A DNA stretch of 64,000 nt, from the NCBI RefSeq assembly GCF_003944765.1, contig NZ_RWIU01000001.1, positions 310,001 through 374,000 of the forward strand, given 5' to 3'. Shown here piece by piece: positions 16,169 to 23,493 of this stretch. The notes beneath the pieces are model-generated. The model saw only the letters and a list, made by a program, of their open reading frames with translations. It was not told where the DNA came from and searched no databases. This DNA comes from Hymenobacter perfusus (lineage in GTDB: Bacteria; Bacteroidota; Bacteroidia; Cytophagales; Hymenobacteraceae). The position numbers and the translations under genes were made by a program. The first letter of the stretch is position 1. Each line of letters begins with the position of its first letter.

Positions 16169-16528
16169 TTACACGCCGCCGACTGGGGTGTTCTGGCTAA
16201 GCCGGACAGCGTTGGGACGTTGTTTGAAAGTGGTTTTGAAGTAGTTAGGTGCTTGGTAGCTGAGCGAAGAATGCCGCTGTTCGGCGTTGTAACAAGCAAT
16301 GTGGTGGCTGATTTCGAGCTTGACTTCGGCCACACCGGGGCAACTGCCCTCGTCGAGCAATTCGGCTTTGATGCGGCTCCAAAACGGTTCGGTGTGGGCG
16401 TTGTAGTACCAGTTGCCGCGCCGGCTCATACTTTGCACGGCCCCGTGTTTAGCAACCAAGGCGTGGAAGCGGGTGGTCGTGTACTGGCAGCCCTGGTCGG
16501 AGGGAACTGTTCTGGTTTCTGCCTTCAT
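16169..16528 (-). pseudogene. Truncated IS3-family transposase (C-terminal part)
   Basis: About 110 codons of the second half of an IS3-family orfB integrase-core transposase. Visible are SDQGCQYTT (the DDE Asp of the second catalytic position), SMSRRGNWYYNAHTEPFWSRIKAELL with the catalytic Glu replaced into the family's N-A-x-x-E pattern, and the family end YNAEQRHSSLSYQAPNYF. The N-terminal domain and orfA are absent: homology starts abruptly near 16505, about 100 bp before the response-regulator gene. It is a remnant at the left edge of the putative island. Confidence 0.8.
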
Positions 16529-16550
16529 GGAAGCCCGCTTGCGGCCGCCG

Positions 16551-16583
16551 TCAGAAAGTCTTCAGAATTGCCGGCTACCTTTC
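16551..16583 (+). promoter_or_regulatory. Regulon promoter A (response-regulator operon)
   Basis: TCAGAAA (16551-16557) and TCAGAAT (16562-16568), starts 11 bp apart, then 7 bp, then TACCTTTC (16576-16583), one base from TAnnTTTG. The GTG start follows 24 bp downstream of the box. The same layout is found at 18562 and 21903. Direct repeats one helical turn apart next to the core promoter are the usual binding sites of OmpR/PhoB-type activators; the regulator at 16608 is the obvious candidate. Confidence 0.72.
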
Positions 16584-16607
16584 CGCTGTTCCTAACCTTG
16601 CATTCCC

Positions 16608-17285
16608 GTGAAGCTGCTGATTGTAGAAGACGAGCCGGCCCTGCGCACCTCTCTGGTGGAGTACCTGCGCCAGGACGGCTACGTGGTGGAGGCTGCGGCC
16701 AGCTACGAGCAGGCTCACGAGAAAATCAAGCTCTACCAGTACGACTGCGTGCTGCTGGATTTGACGCTGCCCGACGGCAACGGGCTGGACGTGGTGCGCA
16801 CGCTCAAGGCGGACCGCTCCCCGGCCGGCGTGCTCATCATCTCGGCCCGGGGGGCGCTCGACGACAAGGTACTGGGCCTGGAGCTGGGGGCAGATGACTA
16901 CCTGGCCAAGCCGTTTCACCTCTCGGAGCTGAGCGCCCGGCTGAAGGCCATCATCCGGCGGCGGCAGTTTCAGGGGCAGCGCCACCTGCTGTTTCAGGAG
17001 CTGACCGTGTTTCCCGACCAGGCCCAGGTGCTGGTCAACGGCGAGCCTGTACTGCTCACGCGCAAGGAGTTCGACTTGCTGCTCTACCTGCTCACCCAGC
17101 CCGGCCGCGTGCTGACCAAGGAGTCCATTGCCGAGCACGTGTGGGGCGACGCAGCCGATGCGGCCGACTCCTTTGACTTTCTTTACACCCACTTGAAGAA
17201 CCTGCGGCGGAAGCTACAGGAGAAAGGAGCCGGGGACTACATCCGCTCCGTGTACGGGGTGGGCTACAAGTTCAGCGCGGAATGA
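16608..17285 (+). CDS. OmpR/PhoB-family response regulator, GTG start
   Basis: A 225-residue response regulator. The receiver domain has the acidic pair Glu7-Asp8, phospho-acceptor Asp51 (VLLDLTLPDG), Ser/Thr switch (IISARG) and Lys101 (LAKPFH). The C-terminal winged-helix domain contains LLTRKEFDLLLYLLTQPGRVLTKESIAEHVWG and the terminal RSVYGVGYKF hairpin. It starts with GTG 40 bp after a tandem-repeat site and overlaps the kinase gene by 4 bp (ATGA), so the pair is translationally coupled. It resembles the CusR/CopR-type regulators that govern metal efflux, which suits the RND operon downstream. Confidence 0.95.
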   Translation: MKLLIVEDEPALRTSLVEYLRQDGYVVEAAASYEQAHEKIKLYQYDCVLLDLTLPDGNGLDVVRTLKADRSPAGVLIISARGALDDKVLGLELGADDYLAKPFHLSELSARLKAIIRRRQFQGQRHLLFQELTVFPDQAQVLVNGEPVLLTRKEFDLLLYLLTQPGRVLTKESIAEHVWGDAADAADSFDFLYTHLKNLRRKLQEKGAGDYIRSVYGVGYKFSAE

Positions 17286-18556
17286 AGCTGCTGGCCGCCA
17301 CCAACCGCTACTACCTGCTGCTGGCCACCGTGCTTTTCACCGTGGGCAGCGTACTGCTGTACTACGGCGTGCGCTGGACGCTGCAAAGCGAGGTGGAAGA
17401 GCGCCTGTTTCAGCAGCGCGACTACCTGCGGGCACAGGTGCAGCGCACCGGCCGCCTGCCCGGCACCCTGTTTGAGGGCCGCATGCAGCTCAGCGCGCAG
17501 CCGCAGCCGGAAGGCCTGCGCGACACCCTGCTGCTGGAACCCCTGGAAAATGAGCTGGAGCCCTACCGTCAGCTCACGTTCCGGCTGCAGCTCAATGGGC
17601 AAACCCAGTGGGTGTTGCTGAGTAAAGCCCTACTAGAAACTTACGAAGTCCAACGCCTGATTCTGCTGCTGTTGGTGGGCGTGCTGGGCACGCTGCTGCT
17701 GGGCGTGGTGCTGCTCAACCGCTGGCTGACCCGCCGCCTGTGGGCCCCGTTTGAGCAGACCCTGCACCAGCTGCGCGGCTACGAGGTACGCCAGCACCAG
17801 GTGCTGCAGCTGCCCGCTACCCGCATCGAGGAGTTTGCCCAGCTCAATCACACGCTCACCCAGCTGAGCGAGCGGGTCGCGGCCGACTACGCCACGCTCA
17901 AGGAGTTCACGGAAAACGCCGCTCACGAAACCCGCACCCCGCTGGCCATCATGCAGGCCAAGCTGGAGCAGCTGCTCCAGCTGCCCGACCTGCCCGCGCC
18001 GGCCGGCCCGCTGGTGGGCGACCTGTACGCGGCCGTGCAGCGGCTGGCACGCCTGCACCAGGGCCTGACGCTGCTCAGCAAAATTGAGAACCAGCAGTTT
18101 GCCGCCGCCCAGCCGGTGCCGCTGGCCGGGCTGCTGCGCGAGAAGCTGGAGCAGCTGGAAGAGTTTATGCAGCAGAAAAACCTGCAGTTGGACGTACAAA
18201 TCAGCGCCGAGCCGGTACTCCCCATGCACCCGGCCCTGGCGGATTCGCTGCTCAGCAACCTGCTGCACAACGCCATCCGGCACAACCAGCCGGGCGGACT
18301 GCTGCGGGTGCGCCTGAATGACACCGAGCTGGTTATCACCAATGCTGGCCCGACCCTGGCGGCGCAGCAGGAGCCTGCCCAGTTTTTCGAGCGGTTCCGC
18401 AAACAGAACGCCGCGTCCGAGTCGCCCGGCCTGGGGTTGTCCATCGTGCAGAGCATCACGGCCTTTTATGGCTTCACCGTGACGTATGAGTACGCCCCGG
18501 ACCCGGCGCGGCATACGCTGTGCGTCCGGTTTGGGCCGGCAGCCAGCCGTCCCTGA
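17282..18556 (+). CDS. Sensor histidine kinase
   Basis: A 424-residue membrane kinase, partner of the response regulator. Two transmembrane helices (about 10-29 and 124-146) enclose a small periplasmic sensor of roughly 95 residues rich in Gln and Leu, without obvious metal-binding His or Cys clusters. A HAMP-like stretch follows, then HisKA with the phosphorylated His215 (ENAAHETRTPLA), and a HATPase domain with the N box LLSNLLHNAIRHN and the G box ESPGLGLSIV. The D/F-box region between them is short. Ligand unknown. Confidence 0.94.
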   Translation: MKLLAATNRYYLLLATVLFTVGSVLLYYGVRWTLQSEVEERLFQQRDYLRAQVQRTGRLPGTLFEGRMQLSAQPQPEGLRDTLLLEPLENELEPYRQLTFRLQLNGQTQWVLLSKALLETYEVQRLILLLLVGVLGTLLLGVVLLNRWLTRRLWAPFEQTLHQLRGYEVRQHQVLQLPATRIEEFAQLNHTLTQLSERVAADYATLKEFTENAAHETRTPLAIMQAKLEQLLQLPDLPAPAGPLVGDLYAAVQRLARLHQGLTLLSKIENQQFAAAQPVPLAGLLREKLEQLEEFMQQKNLQLDVQISAEPVLPMHPALADSLLSNLLHNAIRHNQPGGLLRVRLNDTELVITNAGPTLAAQQEPAQFFERFRKQNAASESPGLGLSIVQSITAFYGFTVTYEYAPDPARHTLCVRFGPAASRP

Positions 18557-18561
18557 CAACT

Positions 18562-18594
18562 ACAGAATGTGCACAGAATTGGCCCTTACGTTTG
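18562..18594 (+). promoter_or_regulatory. Regulon promoter B (PAP2 operon)
   Basis: ACAGAAT (18562-18568) and ACAGAAT (18573-18579), starts 11 bp apart, then 7 bp, then TACGTTTG (18587-18594), an exact TAnnTTTG box. The ATG at 18620 is 26 bp further on. Its position makes the in-frame GTG at 18569 an unlikely start because it lies inside the site. Confidence 0.78.
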
Positions 18595-18619
18595 GGGCCT
18601 ACCTGCTGCTGCCTTCTGT

Positions 18620-19402
18620 ATGTTTCGCTCTGTGCTGCTTTCCTGGCTGTGCTGTCTGCTGCCCCTGTTCCCATTGCGGGCTCAGATAGCCCCGGCTGCT
18701 CCGATAACGTCCTCTTCCGGTGACTCCACCGTTCGCCGGACGCTCTGGCAGCGGCCGGTGAGCCGGGCGGTGCTGGTGCCCACGCTGCTGCTCACGGCCG
18801 GCGCCCTGACCACCCACCGGGTAGAGGTGCTGGAATCAGACGAGGAGATGCGGGAGGAAATCCGCGAGCACATGGGCCGGCCCACCACGACGCTCGACAA
18901 CCAGCTGCGCTACCTGCCGGGCGCGGTAACGCTCGGCCTGGGCCTGGCCGGGGTGCCGGGCCGCCACAAACCAGTGGACCAGCTGCTGCTGGCGGCGCTG
19001 GCCTTCACCCTCAACGACGCGGCAACCAGCAACCTGAAGAAGCTCACGCAGGTGCAGCGCCCCGACGGGTCCAACCTCCATTCCTTTCCCAGCCAGCACA
19101 CCAGCCTGGCCTTCGCCTCGGCCACGTTCCTGCACAAGGAATACGGCGGGCGCAGCATCTGGTACAGCCTCGGGGGATACGGCGTGGCTGCCACCACGGG
19201 GGGCATCCGCATGGCTAAAGATGCGCACTGGCTCTCCGACGTGCTGGCCGGAGCCGGCGTGGGCATTCTCTCCACCGAGGCGGCCTACTGGCTATATCCG
19301 CGCCTGATGAAGCCGATGCGCCGGGTGCTGGGCAGCCGGGCGCTGGTGGTGCCCAGCTACCAGCAGGGAGCCGTGGGAGCCACCGCGGTGGTCCGGCTGT
19401 GA
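18620..19402 (+). CDS. PAP2-family phosphatase, PSQH variant
   Basis: A 260-residue PAP2 (type 2 phosphatidic acid phosphatase) membrane protein with an N-terminal signal peptide (MFRSVLLSWLCCLLPLFPLRAQ). The three catalytic motifs are readable: KKLTQVQRP (motif 1), SFPSQHTS (motif 2; the usual PSGH has Gln in place of Gly, but the His is kept) and RMAKDAHWLSDV (motif 3, with His and Asp). It may dephosphorylate lipid phosphates such as undecaprenyl pyrophosphate or lipid A. First gene of a run of three PAP2 genes and a DUF347 gene. It is clearly related to the PAP2 protein at 42493 outside the island. Confidence 0.88.
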   Translation: MFRSVLLSWLCCLLPLFPLRAQIAPAAPITSSSGDSTVRRTLWQRPVSRAVLVPTLLLTAGALTTHRVEVLESDEEMREEIREHMGRPTTTLDNQLRYLPGAVTLGLGLAGVPGRHKPVDQLLLAALAFTLNDAATSNLKKLTQVQRPDGSNLHSFPSQHTSLAFASATFLHKEYGGRSIWYSLGGYGVAATTGGIRMAKDAHWLSDVLAGAGVGILSTEAAYWLYPRLMKPMRRVLGSRALVVPSYQQGAVGATAVVRL

Positions 19403-19475
19403 GGTAGGTAGCGACCTTCTGCTTTCTACACTAGCACCATTTCTTACTCTGGCATTACTTTCTGTAAAGCATCAT

Positions 19476-20291
19476 ATGCTCAAGCGACTTATCCATTACC
19501 CGTTACTGCTCCTGTTGAGCGGCGTAGTAGCTCACCCTATCTCTGCGCAGGTGATGCCTTCGCAGACGGTACTCCCGGATACCACGCACAAGTTTGAGAA
19601 TCCCACGGCCGTTGCGGCGGTCAGCCAGAAGCCGTGGTATGCCGGCAAACTGGTGAAAGCCAGTATCGTGCCGGCCGTGCTCATTGGCTACGGGGCCTAC
19701 ACCTTCAACGGGGGCGGCTTTTACACCAACCAACAGGCCAACCGCGACATTCACCGGGTATTTCCCACCTTCCGCACCCGCGCCGACGACCTGCTCCTCT
19801 TCGCCCCCTACCTGGAGCTGGGGGCCGTGCTGTTCTCCGGGGTGGAGTCGCGCGATGACCGCCTGAACATCGGGCTGGTAGTGCTGAAAAGCGAGCTGAT
19901 TATGTTCAGCACCACCTACGCGGTGAAGTTTCTATCTAAAGAAACCCGGCCTGATGGGTCTGATAACCTGTCGTTTCCCTCGGGGCACACGGCGCAGGCG
20001 TTTCTGGCGGCCAGCATCGTGCATACTGAGTTCCGCGACAAGAGCCAGTGGTACGGCATCGGGGCGTATACGCTGGCTACCAGTGTGGCCGCGCTGCGCA
20101 TGATCAACAGCAAGCACTGGCAGAGCGACGTGGTGGCCGGGGCCGGCTTTGGCATTCTGTCGGCCCACCTGGGCTACCTCACCCACCGCAACCGCTGGGG
20201 CCGCAAGCCCATGTTGGTAGGCCTGAACGTGGCCCCGGCCTACTTCGGCGGCGGCACGCCCGGCCTGACGGTAAGCTGGCGTGCTCACTAA
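19476..20291 (+). CDS. PAP2-family phosphatase
   Basis: A 271-residue PAP2 phosphatase. After a signal peptide (ending HPISAQ) come several hydrophobic helices. Motifs: KFLSKETRPDGSD, LSFPSGHTAQAF (canonical PSGHT) and RMINSKHWQSDVVAGAG. A short C-terminal segment with a beta-barrel-like aromatic end (VGLNVAPAYFGGGTPGLTVSW) follows, as often seen in Bacteroidota outer-membrane-facing PAP2 proteins. It lies 73 bp after the first PAP2 gene and 12 bp before the DUF347 gene. Confidence 0.9.
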   Translation: MLKRLIHYPLLLLLSGVVAHPISAQVMPSQTVLPDTTHKFENPTAVAAVSQKPWYAGKLVKASIVPAVLIGYGAYTFNGGGFYTNQQANRDIHRVFPTFRTRADDLLLFAPYLELGAVLFSGVESRDDRLNIGLVVLKSELIMFSTTYAVKFLSKETRPDGSDNLSFPSGHTAQAFLAASIVHTEFRDKSQWYGIGAYTLATSVAALRMINSKHWQSDVVAGAGFGILSAHLGYLTHRNRWGRKPMLVGLNVAPAYFGGGTPGLTVSWRAH

Positions 20292-20303
20292 CGGCCCGGT
20301 TGT

Positions 20304-21068
20304 ATGCAATCCGTCCTGAAAAAGATTCCCGAGGTTACCCTGCTGTTCTGGGTAATGAAAATCTGCGCGACGACCCTGGGGGAAACGGCCGGTGACCTGC
20401 TGGCCCAGACGCTCAACGTGGGCTATGGGGCCAGCACCCTGCTGCTGCTCGGGCTGTTTCTGGCGGTGCTGCTGGGGCAGCTGGCCGCCCGGCACTACGT
20501 TCCCGCCCTGTACTGGGCCGTGATTCTGGCCACGAGTACGGCCGGCACCACCCTCTCGGACTACCTGGACCGGACCCTGGGCCTGGGGTATGCCACGGGG
20601 GCGGGGCTACTGGTAGGCCTGCTGCTGGTCGTGCTGGGGTTGTGGTGGGCAAGCGAAAAGTCCTTGTCCGTGTCCGATATCCGCACCCGCCGGGGCGAGC
20701 TGTTCTACTGGACGGCCATTCTAGTGTCCAACACGCTGGGCACCGCGCTGGGCGACTACCTGGCCGACAGCTCCGGGCTGGGGTTCGGGGGTGGCGCGCT
20801 GCTCATCGGCAGCCTGCTGGCCGTCGTGGTCGGGGCCTACTATCTCACCGGCATTTCGCGGGTGCTGCTCTTCTGGCTGGCCTTCGTGCTGACCAGGCCG
20901 TTCGGGGCCACCTTTGGCGACCTGCTCACCAAGCCGGTGGCGAAAAACGGGCTGGGGTTCGGCACGCAGGGCTCCTCCCTGCTACTGCTGCTACTGCTGG
21001 TGGCGCTGGTGGCGTATACCACCTGGCGGCCCCAGTCCTCCTCGCAAACCGAGTCACCGCGCAGCTAA
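20304..21068 (+). CDS. COG4705/DUF347 four-repeat membrane protein
   Basis: A 254-residue inner-membrane protein built from four DUF347 repeats, each with a pattern T-x-G-[TE]-x-x-[GS]-D-[YL]-L. They are visible as KICATTLGETAGDLLAQ, ATSTAGTTLSDYLDR, VSNTLGTALGDYLAD and LTRPFGATFGDLLTK, each followed by a GLGFG- or GLGYG-like helix start. The regular spacing of acidic Asp and Thr/Gly residues within helices suggests a transporter or channel with internal pseudo-symmetry. No function is established that I can name with certainty. It is translationally close (12 bp) to the PAP2 gene before it. Confidence 0.85.
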   Translation: MQSVLKKIPEVTLLFWVMKICATTLGETAGDLLAQTLNVGYGASTLLLLGLFLAVLLGQLAARHYVPALYWAVILATSTAGTTLSDYLDRTLGLGYATGAGLLVGLLLVVLGLWWASEKSLSVSDIRTRRGELFYWTAILVSNTLGTALGDYLADSSGLGFGGGALLIGSLLAVVVGAYYLTGISRVLLFWLAFVLTRPFGATFGDLLTKPVAKNGLGFGTQGSSLLLLLLLVALVAYTTWRPQSSSQTESPRS

Positions 21069-21131
21069 TCAGGCGTCCCGGCTCCCGCTGGCAGCCACCA
21101 GCTGCCGACTACTTCCCCACCCGCCCGCCGC

Positions 21132-21845
21132 ATGTATCTATCCGCACTTTGGGGCTTTGGCCGACTGCTCTGGCGGCAGCACCGCCAGCTGCTGCTCGGG
21201 CTGCTGCTGGGCTTTGTAGGACCCTGGTGCGTGTTCATCAAGGTGGCCCAGGAAGTGTGGGAAGACCAGGGCTTTTTCGGCGACCAGGCCCTGCTGGAGC
21301 TGCTGCACCGGACTGGCAGCCCTGGCCAGGATGCCGTGGCCCTGTGGATGGCCCGGGCCGGCGGCACCCTGTGGACGCCGGTGGTGGAAGCGGCCGTGCT
21401 GGGCGGCTTGCTGCTGGCCCGGCAGCGGCGGGCAGCCCTGTTTTTTCTGCTATCGGTGGGCGGCGCCGGGGCCCTGAACCTATTGGCTAAGTTGCTGTTG
21501 GCGCGGGCCCGGCCGGCGCTCTGGATGTCCATTGCCCCGGAAACCACCTACAGCTTTCCCAGCGGGCACGCCATGGGCGCGGCAGCGCTGGCCCTGACGC
21601 TGGGCGTGCTGCTCTGGCCCACCCGGGCCCGCTGGGTGGCCGTGGCCGTGGGCACGGCCTGGGCGCTGCTCATGGGCTGGTCGCGCATGTATTTGGGCGT
21701 GCATTTCCCCTCCGATGTGCTGGCCGGCTGGGTGGGCTCCGTGGGCTGGGTGGGCGGCATGCACCTGCTTTTCGACCGCTCCGCCTTGAACCTGCGCCAG
21801 CTGTGGCGCGACACCCGCACCTACTGGCTGGCCCGGCGGGGCTAA
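21132..21845 (+). CDS. PAP2-family phosphatase (PgpB/BcrC-like)
   Basis: A 237-residue PAP2 phosphatase with a membrane topology of about six helices and no cleaved signal. Motifs: KLLLARARPALW (motif 1), YSFPSGHAMGAAAL (motif 2) and SRMYLGVHFPSDVLAGW (motif 3, full SRxxxxxHxxxD). It matches the PgpB/BcrC type that acts on undecaprenyl pyrophosphate or phosphatidylglycerophosphate. It is the most canonical of the three in this operon and sits 63 bp after the DUF347 gene. A different subfamily from the two PAP2 proteins before it. Confidence 0.9.
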   Translation: MYLSALWGFGRLLWRQHRQLLLGLLLGFVGPWCVFIKVAQEVWEDQGFFGDQALLELLHRTGSPGQDAVALWMARAGGTLWTPVVEAAVLGGLLLARQRRAALFFLLSVGGAGALNLLAKLLLARARPALWMSIAPETTYSFPSGHAMGAAALALTLGVLLWPTRARWVAVAVGTAWALLMGWSRMYLGVHFPSDVLAGWVGSVGWVGGMHLLFDRSALNLRQLWRDTRTYWLARRG

Positions 21846-21902
21846 GCACGCGTTAGCCTGCTGATCGGCACGAACACCCCTTACCGTGGTGGCCTAACAA
21901 CT

Positions 21903-21935
21903 ACAGAATTGCTTCAGAAAGGTGTTGTACTCTTG
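21903..21935 (+). promoter_or_regulatory. Regulon promoter C (efflux operon)
   Basis: ACAGAAT (21903-21909) and TCAGAAA (21914-21920), starts 11 bp apart, then 7 bp, then TACTCTTG (21928-21935), one base from TAnnTTTG. The next start codon is at 22141, so the mRNA would carry a leader of about 200 nt in which I see no gene. Confidence 0.68.
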
Positions 21936-22140
21936 GGCTCACATTAACTTCATCCATTCTTCATACTTAGGTTTAGTACTACTCGTGCGAGCCATAAAAA
22001 GCGGTGAAACCACGCCTGGGCCAGCTAGCTAAGTATAAGATCCTACTTTGTGCCTACCCCGGCGGCAGTTTTTGCCCGGGTAGTTGCCCCCAGCAGCCGT
22101 TGCCGTGACCGTACATTTCCCGCTTCCACCTTCCGTTTTC

Positions 22141-23472
22141 ATGGCCGCCACGCTTCGCCGGCGCGGCCTCTGGCTGCTGGCGCTGCCCTTGCTGCTGGCG
22201 GGCTGCGTGAGTACCAAATCGACCTACAACCGGGAGCATGTAGCCGAACAGCTGAAAACCCATGGCGGCTATGACATCGGCACAACCCGAGCCGCCAATG
22301 CCCCAGCCCCCGCGCTGCCCAACCTGCAGGACGGCCTGAGCGAGGAGGAAACCGTGGACCTGGCCCTCACCCGCAACCCCGCCTTTCAGGCCGACCTGAG
22401 TACGCTGGCCCTGGCCCAGGCCGATTTGCAGGATGCAAGTCTGCTGGCTAACCCGGTGCTGACGGGCGTGACATCCTACGGCACCTCGCCCGTGTTTCTG
22501 GCCCTGAACTTCGCCTCCGACCTGCTCTGGCAGCGCCCCGGCCGGGTGGGGGCCGCCCAGCTGGAAACCCAGCGCGTGGCCGAAAGCCTGGTGAGCCGGG
22601 GCCTGCTGGTGAGCCGCGACGCCCAAGTGAGCTACACCGACATTACTCTGGCCGAGGAGCGGCTGCGCATTGCCCGCGAGGCCATTATCATGCGGGCCGA
22701 GGTGGCGCGCATCGTACGGGCCCGCTACCGGGTGGGCGAGGCCAGCGAGCTGGAAACCGTGGCCCCCAGTGCTGACAGCCTACGCGCCGTGGACGACTTC
22801 TACCGCGCCCGCCGCGACGCCCAGGTGGCCCGCCTACGGCTTTTTGCCACGCTCGGGCTGGATTCGGTGAATGCTGATTCCGTCCGGTTTGCTGTGCCGG
22901 TTACTTCCACCACGCCGGCCGTGCCGCCGCTGCGCACGCTGCTGGACTCGGCCTACGCGGCCAGGCCCGATTTGTGGGCGGCGCGCATCGGTATCGAGGG
23001 CATTGGCAAGCGGCTGAAATGGGAACGGAGCCGGGTGTTTTCGTTTGTGCTCTCGCTCAATGCCCGCCTCAACGACCCCAACCCCGTGCACCTGGGGCCG
23101 GGCGCGGCCATCGGCCTGCCCATCTTCAACCGCAACCAGGGCCGCATCTCGCGGGTGAAAGCCGAACTGGAACAGGCCTCCTGGCAGTACCTGGCGCTGC
23201 GCCAGACTGTGAACCTGGACGTGCGCGAGGCTTACGCTCAGTACGAGCAGGCCACCCAGAGCGTGGCCCTGTGGGACCGAAGCTACCTGCCCAGCCTCAC
23301 TGACGCGCTACGCCGCTCCACCAACGCCTTCATCAACGGCGACTTCCCCTACGTGCAGGTGGCCGAAACCACCCGCCAGCTGCTCGACGCCCGCCAGCGC
23401 GCCGCCGACGCCCGCGCCGACCAGCGCCGCGCTCTGGCCCGGTTGCGCTACGCCGTGGGGGGCCGCTTCTAA
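22141..23472 (+). CDS. TolC/CusC-type outer-membrane efflux lipoprotein
   Basis: A 443-residue outer-membrane factor of the TolC superfamily. The start at 22141 gives a lipoprotein signal (LLLAGC); an ATG at 22084 would bury it. Two repeats of long helices with the OMF hallmark are seen (LSEEETVDLALTRNPAFQADLSTLALAQADLQDASLLANPVL and a second set around VKAELEQASWQYLALRQTVNLDVREAYAQYEQA). It forms the trimeric outer duct of a tripartite pump and is first in a three-gene operon with the adaptor and RND pump. Confidence 0.9.
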   Translation: MAATLRRRGLWLLALPLLLAGCVSTKSTYNREHVAEQLKTHGGYDIGTTRAANAPAPALPNLQDGLSEEETVDLALTRNPAFQADLSTLALAQADLQDASLLANPVLTGVTSYGTSPVFLALNFASDLLWQRPGRVGAAQLETQRVAESLVSRGLLVSRDAQVSYTDITLAEERLRIAREAIIMRAEVARIVRARYRVGEASELETVAPSADSLRAVDDFYRARRDAQVARLRLFATLGLDSVNADSVRFAVPVTSTTPAVPPLRTLLDSAYAARPDLWAARIGIEGIGKRLKWERSRVFSFVLSLNARLNDPNPVHLGPGAAIGLPIFNRNQGRISRVKAELEQASWQYLALRQTVNLDVREAYAQYEQATQSVALWDRSYLPSLTDALRRSTNAFINGDFPYVQVAETTRQLLDARQRAADARADQRRALARLRYAVGGRF

Positions 23473-23493
23473 CTTCTCCGACTTCTTCCTGCC

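Noticed and set aside
19440-19475. Possible fourth regulon site before the second PAP2 gene
   Set aside because: The reverse strand has ACAGAAA but the second copy is 13 bp away and mismatched, and no -7 box lies at the right distance.
20642-21490. 282-codon plus-strand frame overlapping DUF347 and PAP2 genes
   Set aside because: Different frame from both recognised genes, Ala/Gly/Arg-rich and featureless.
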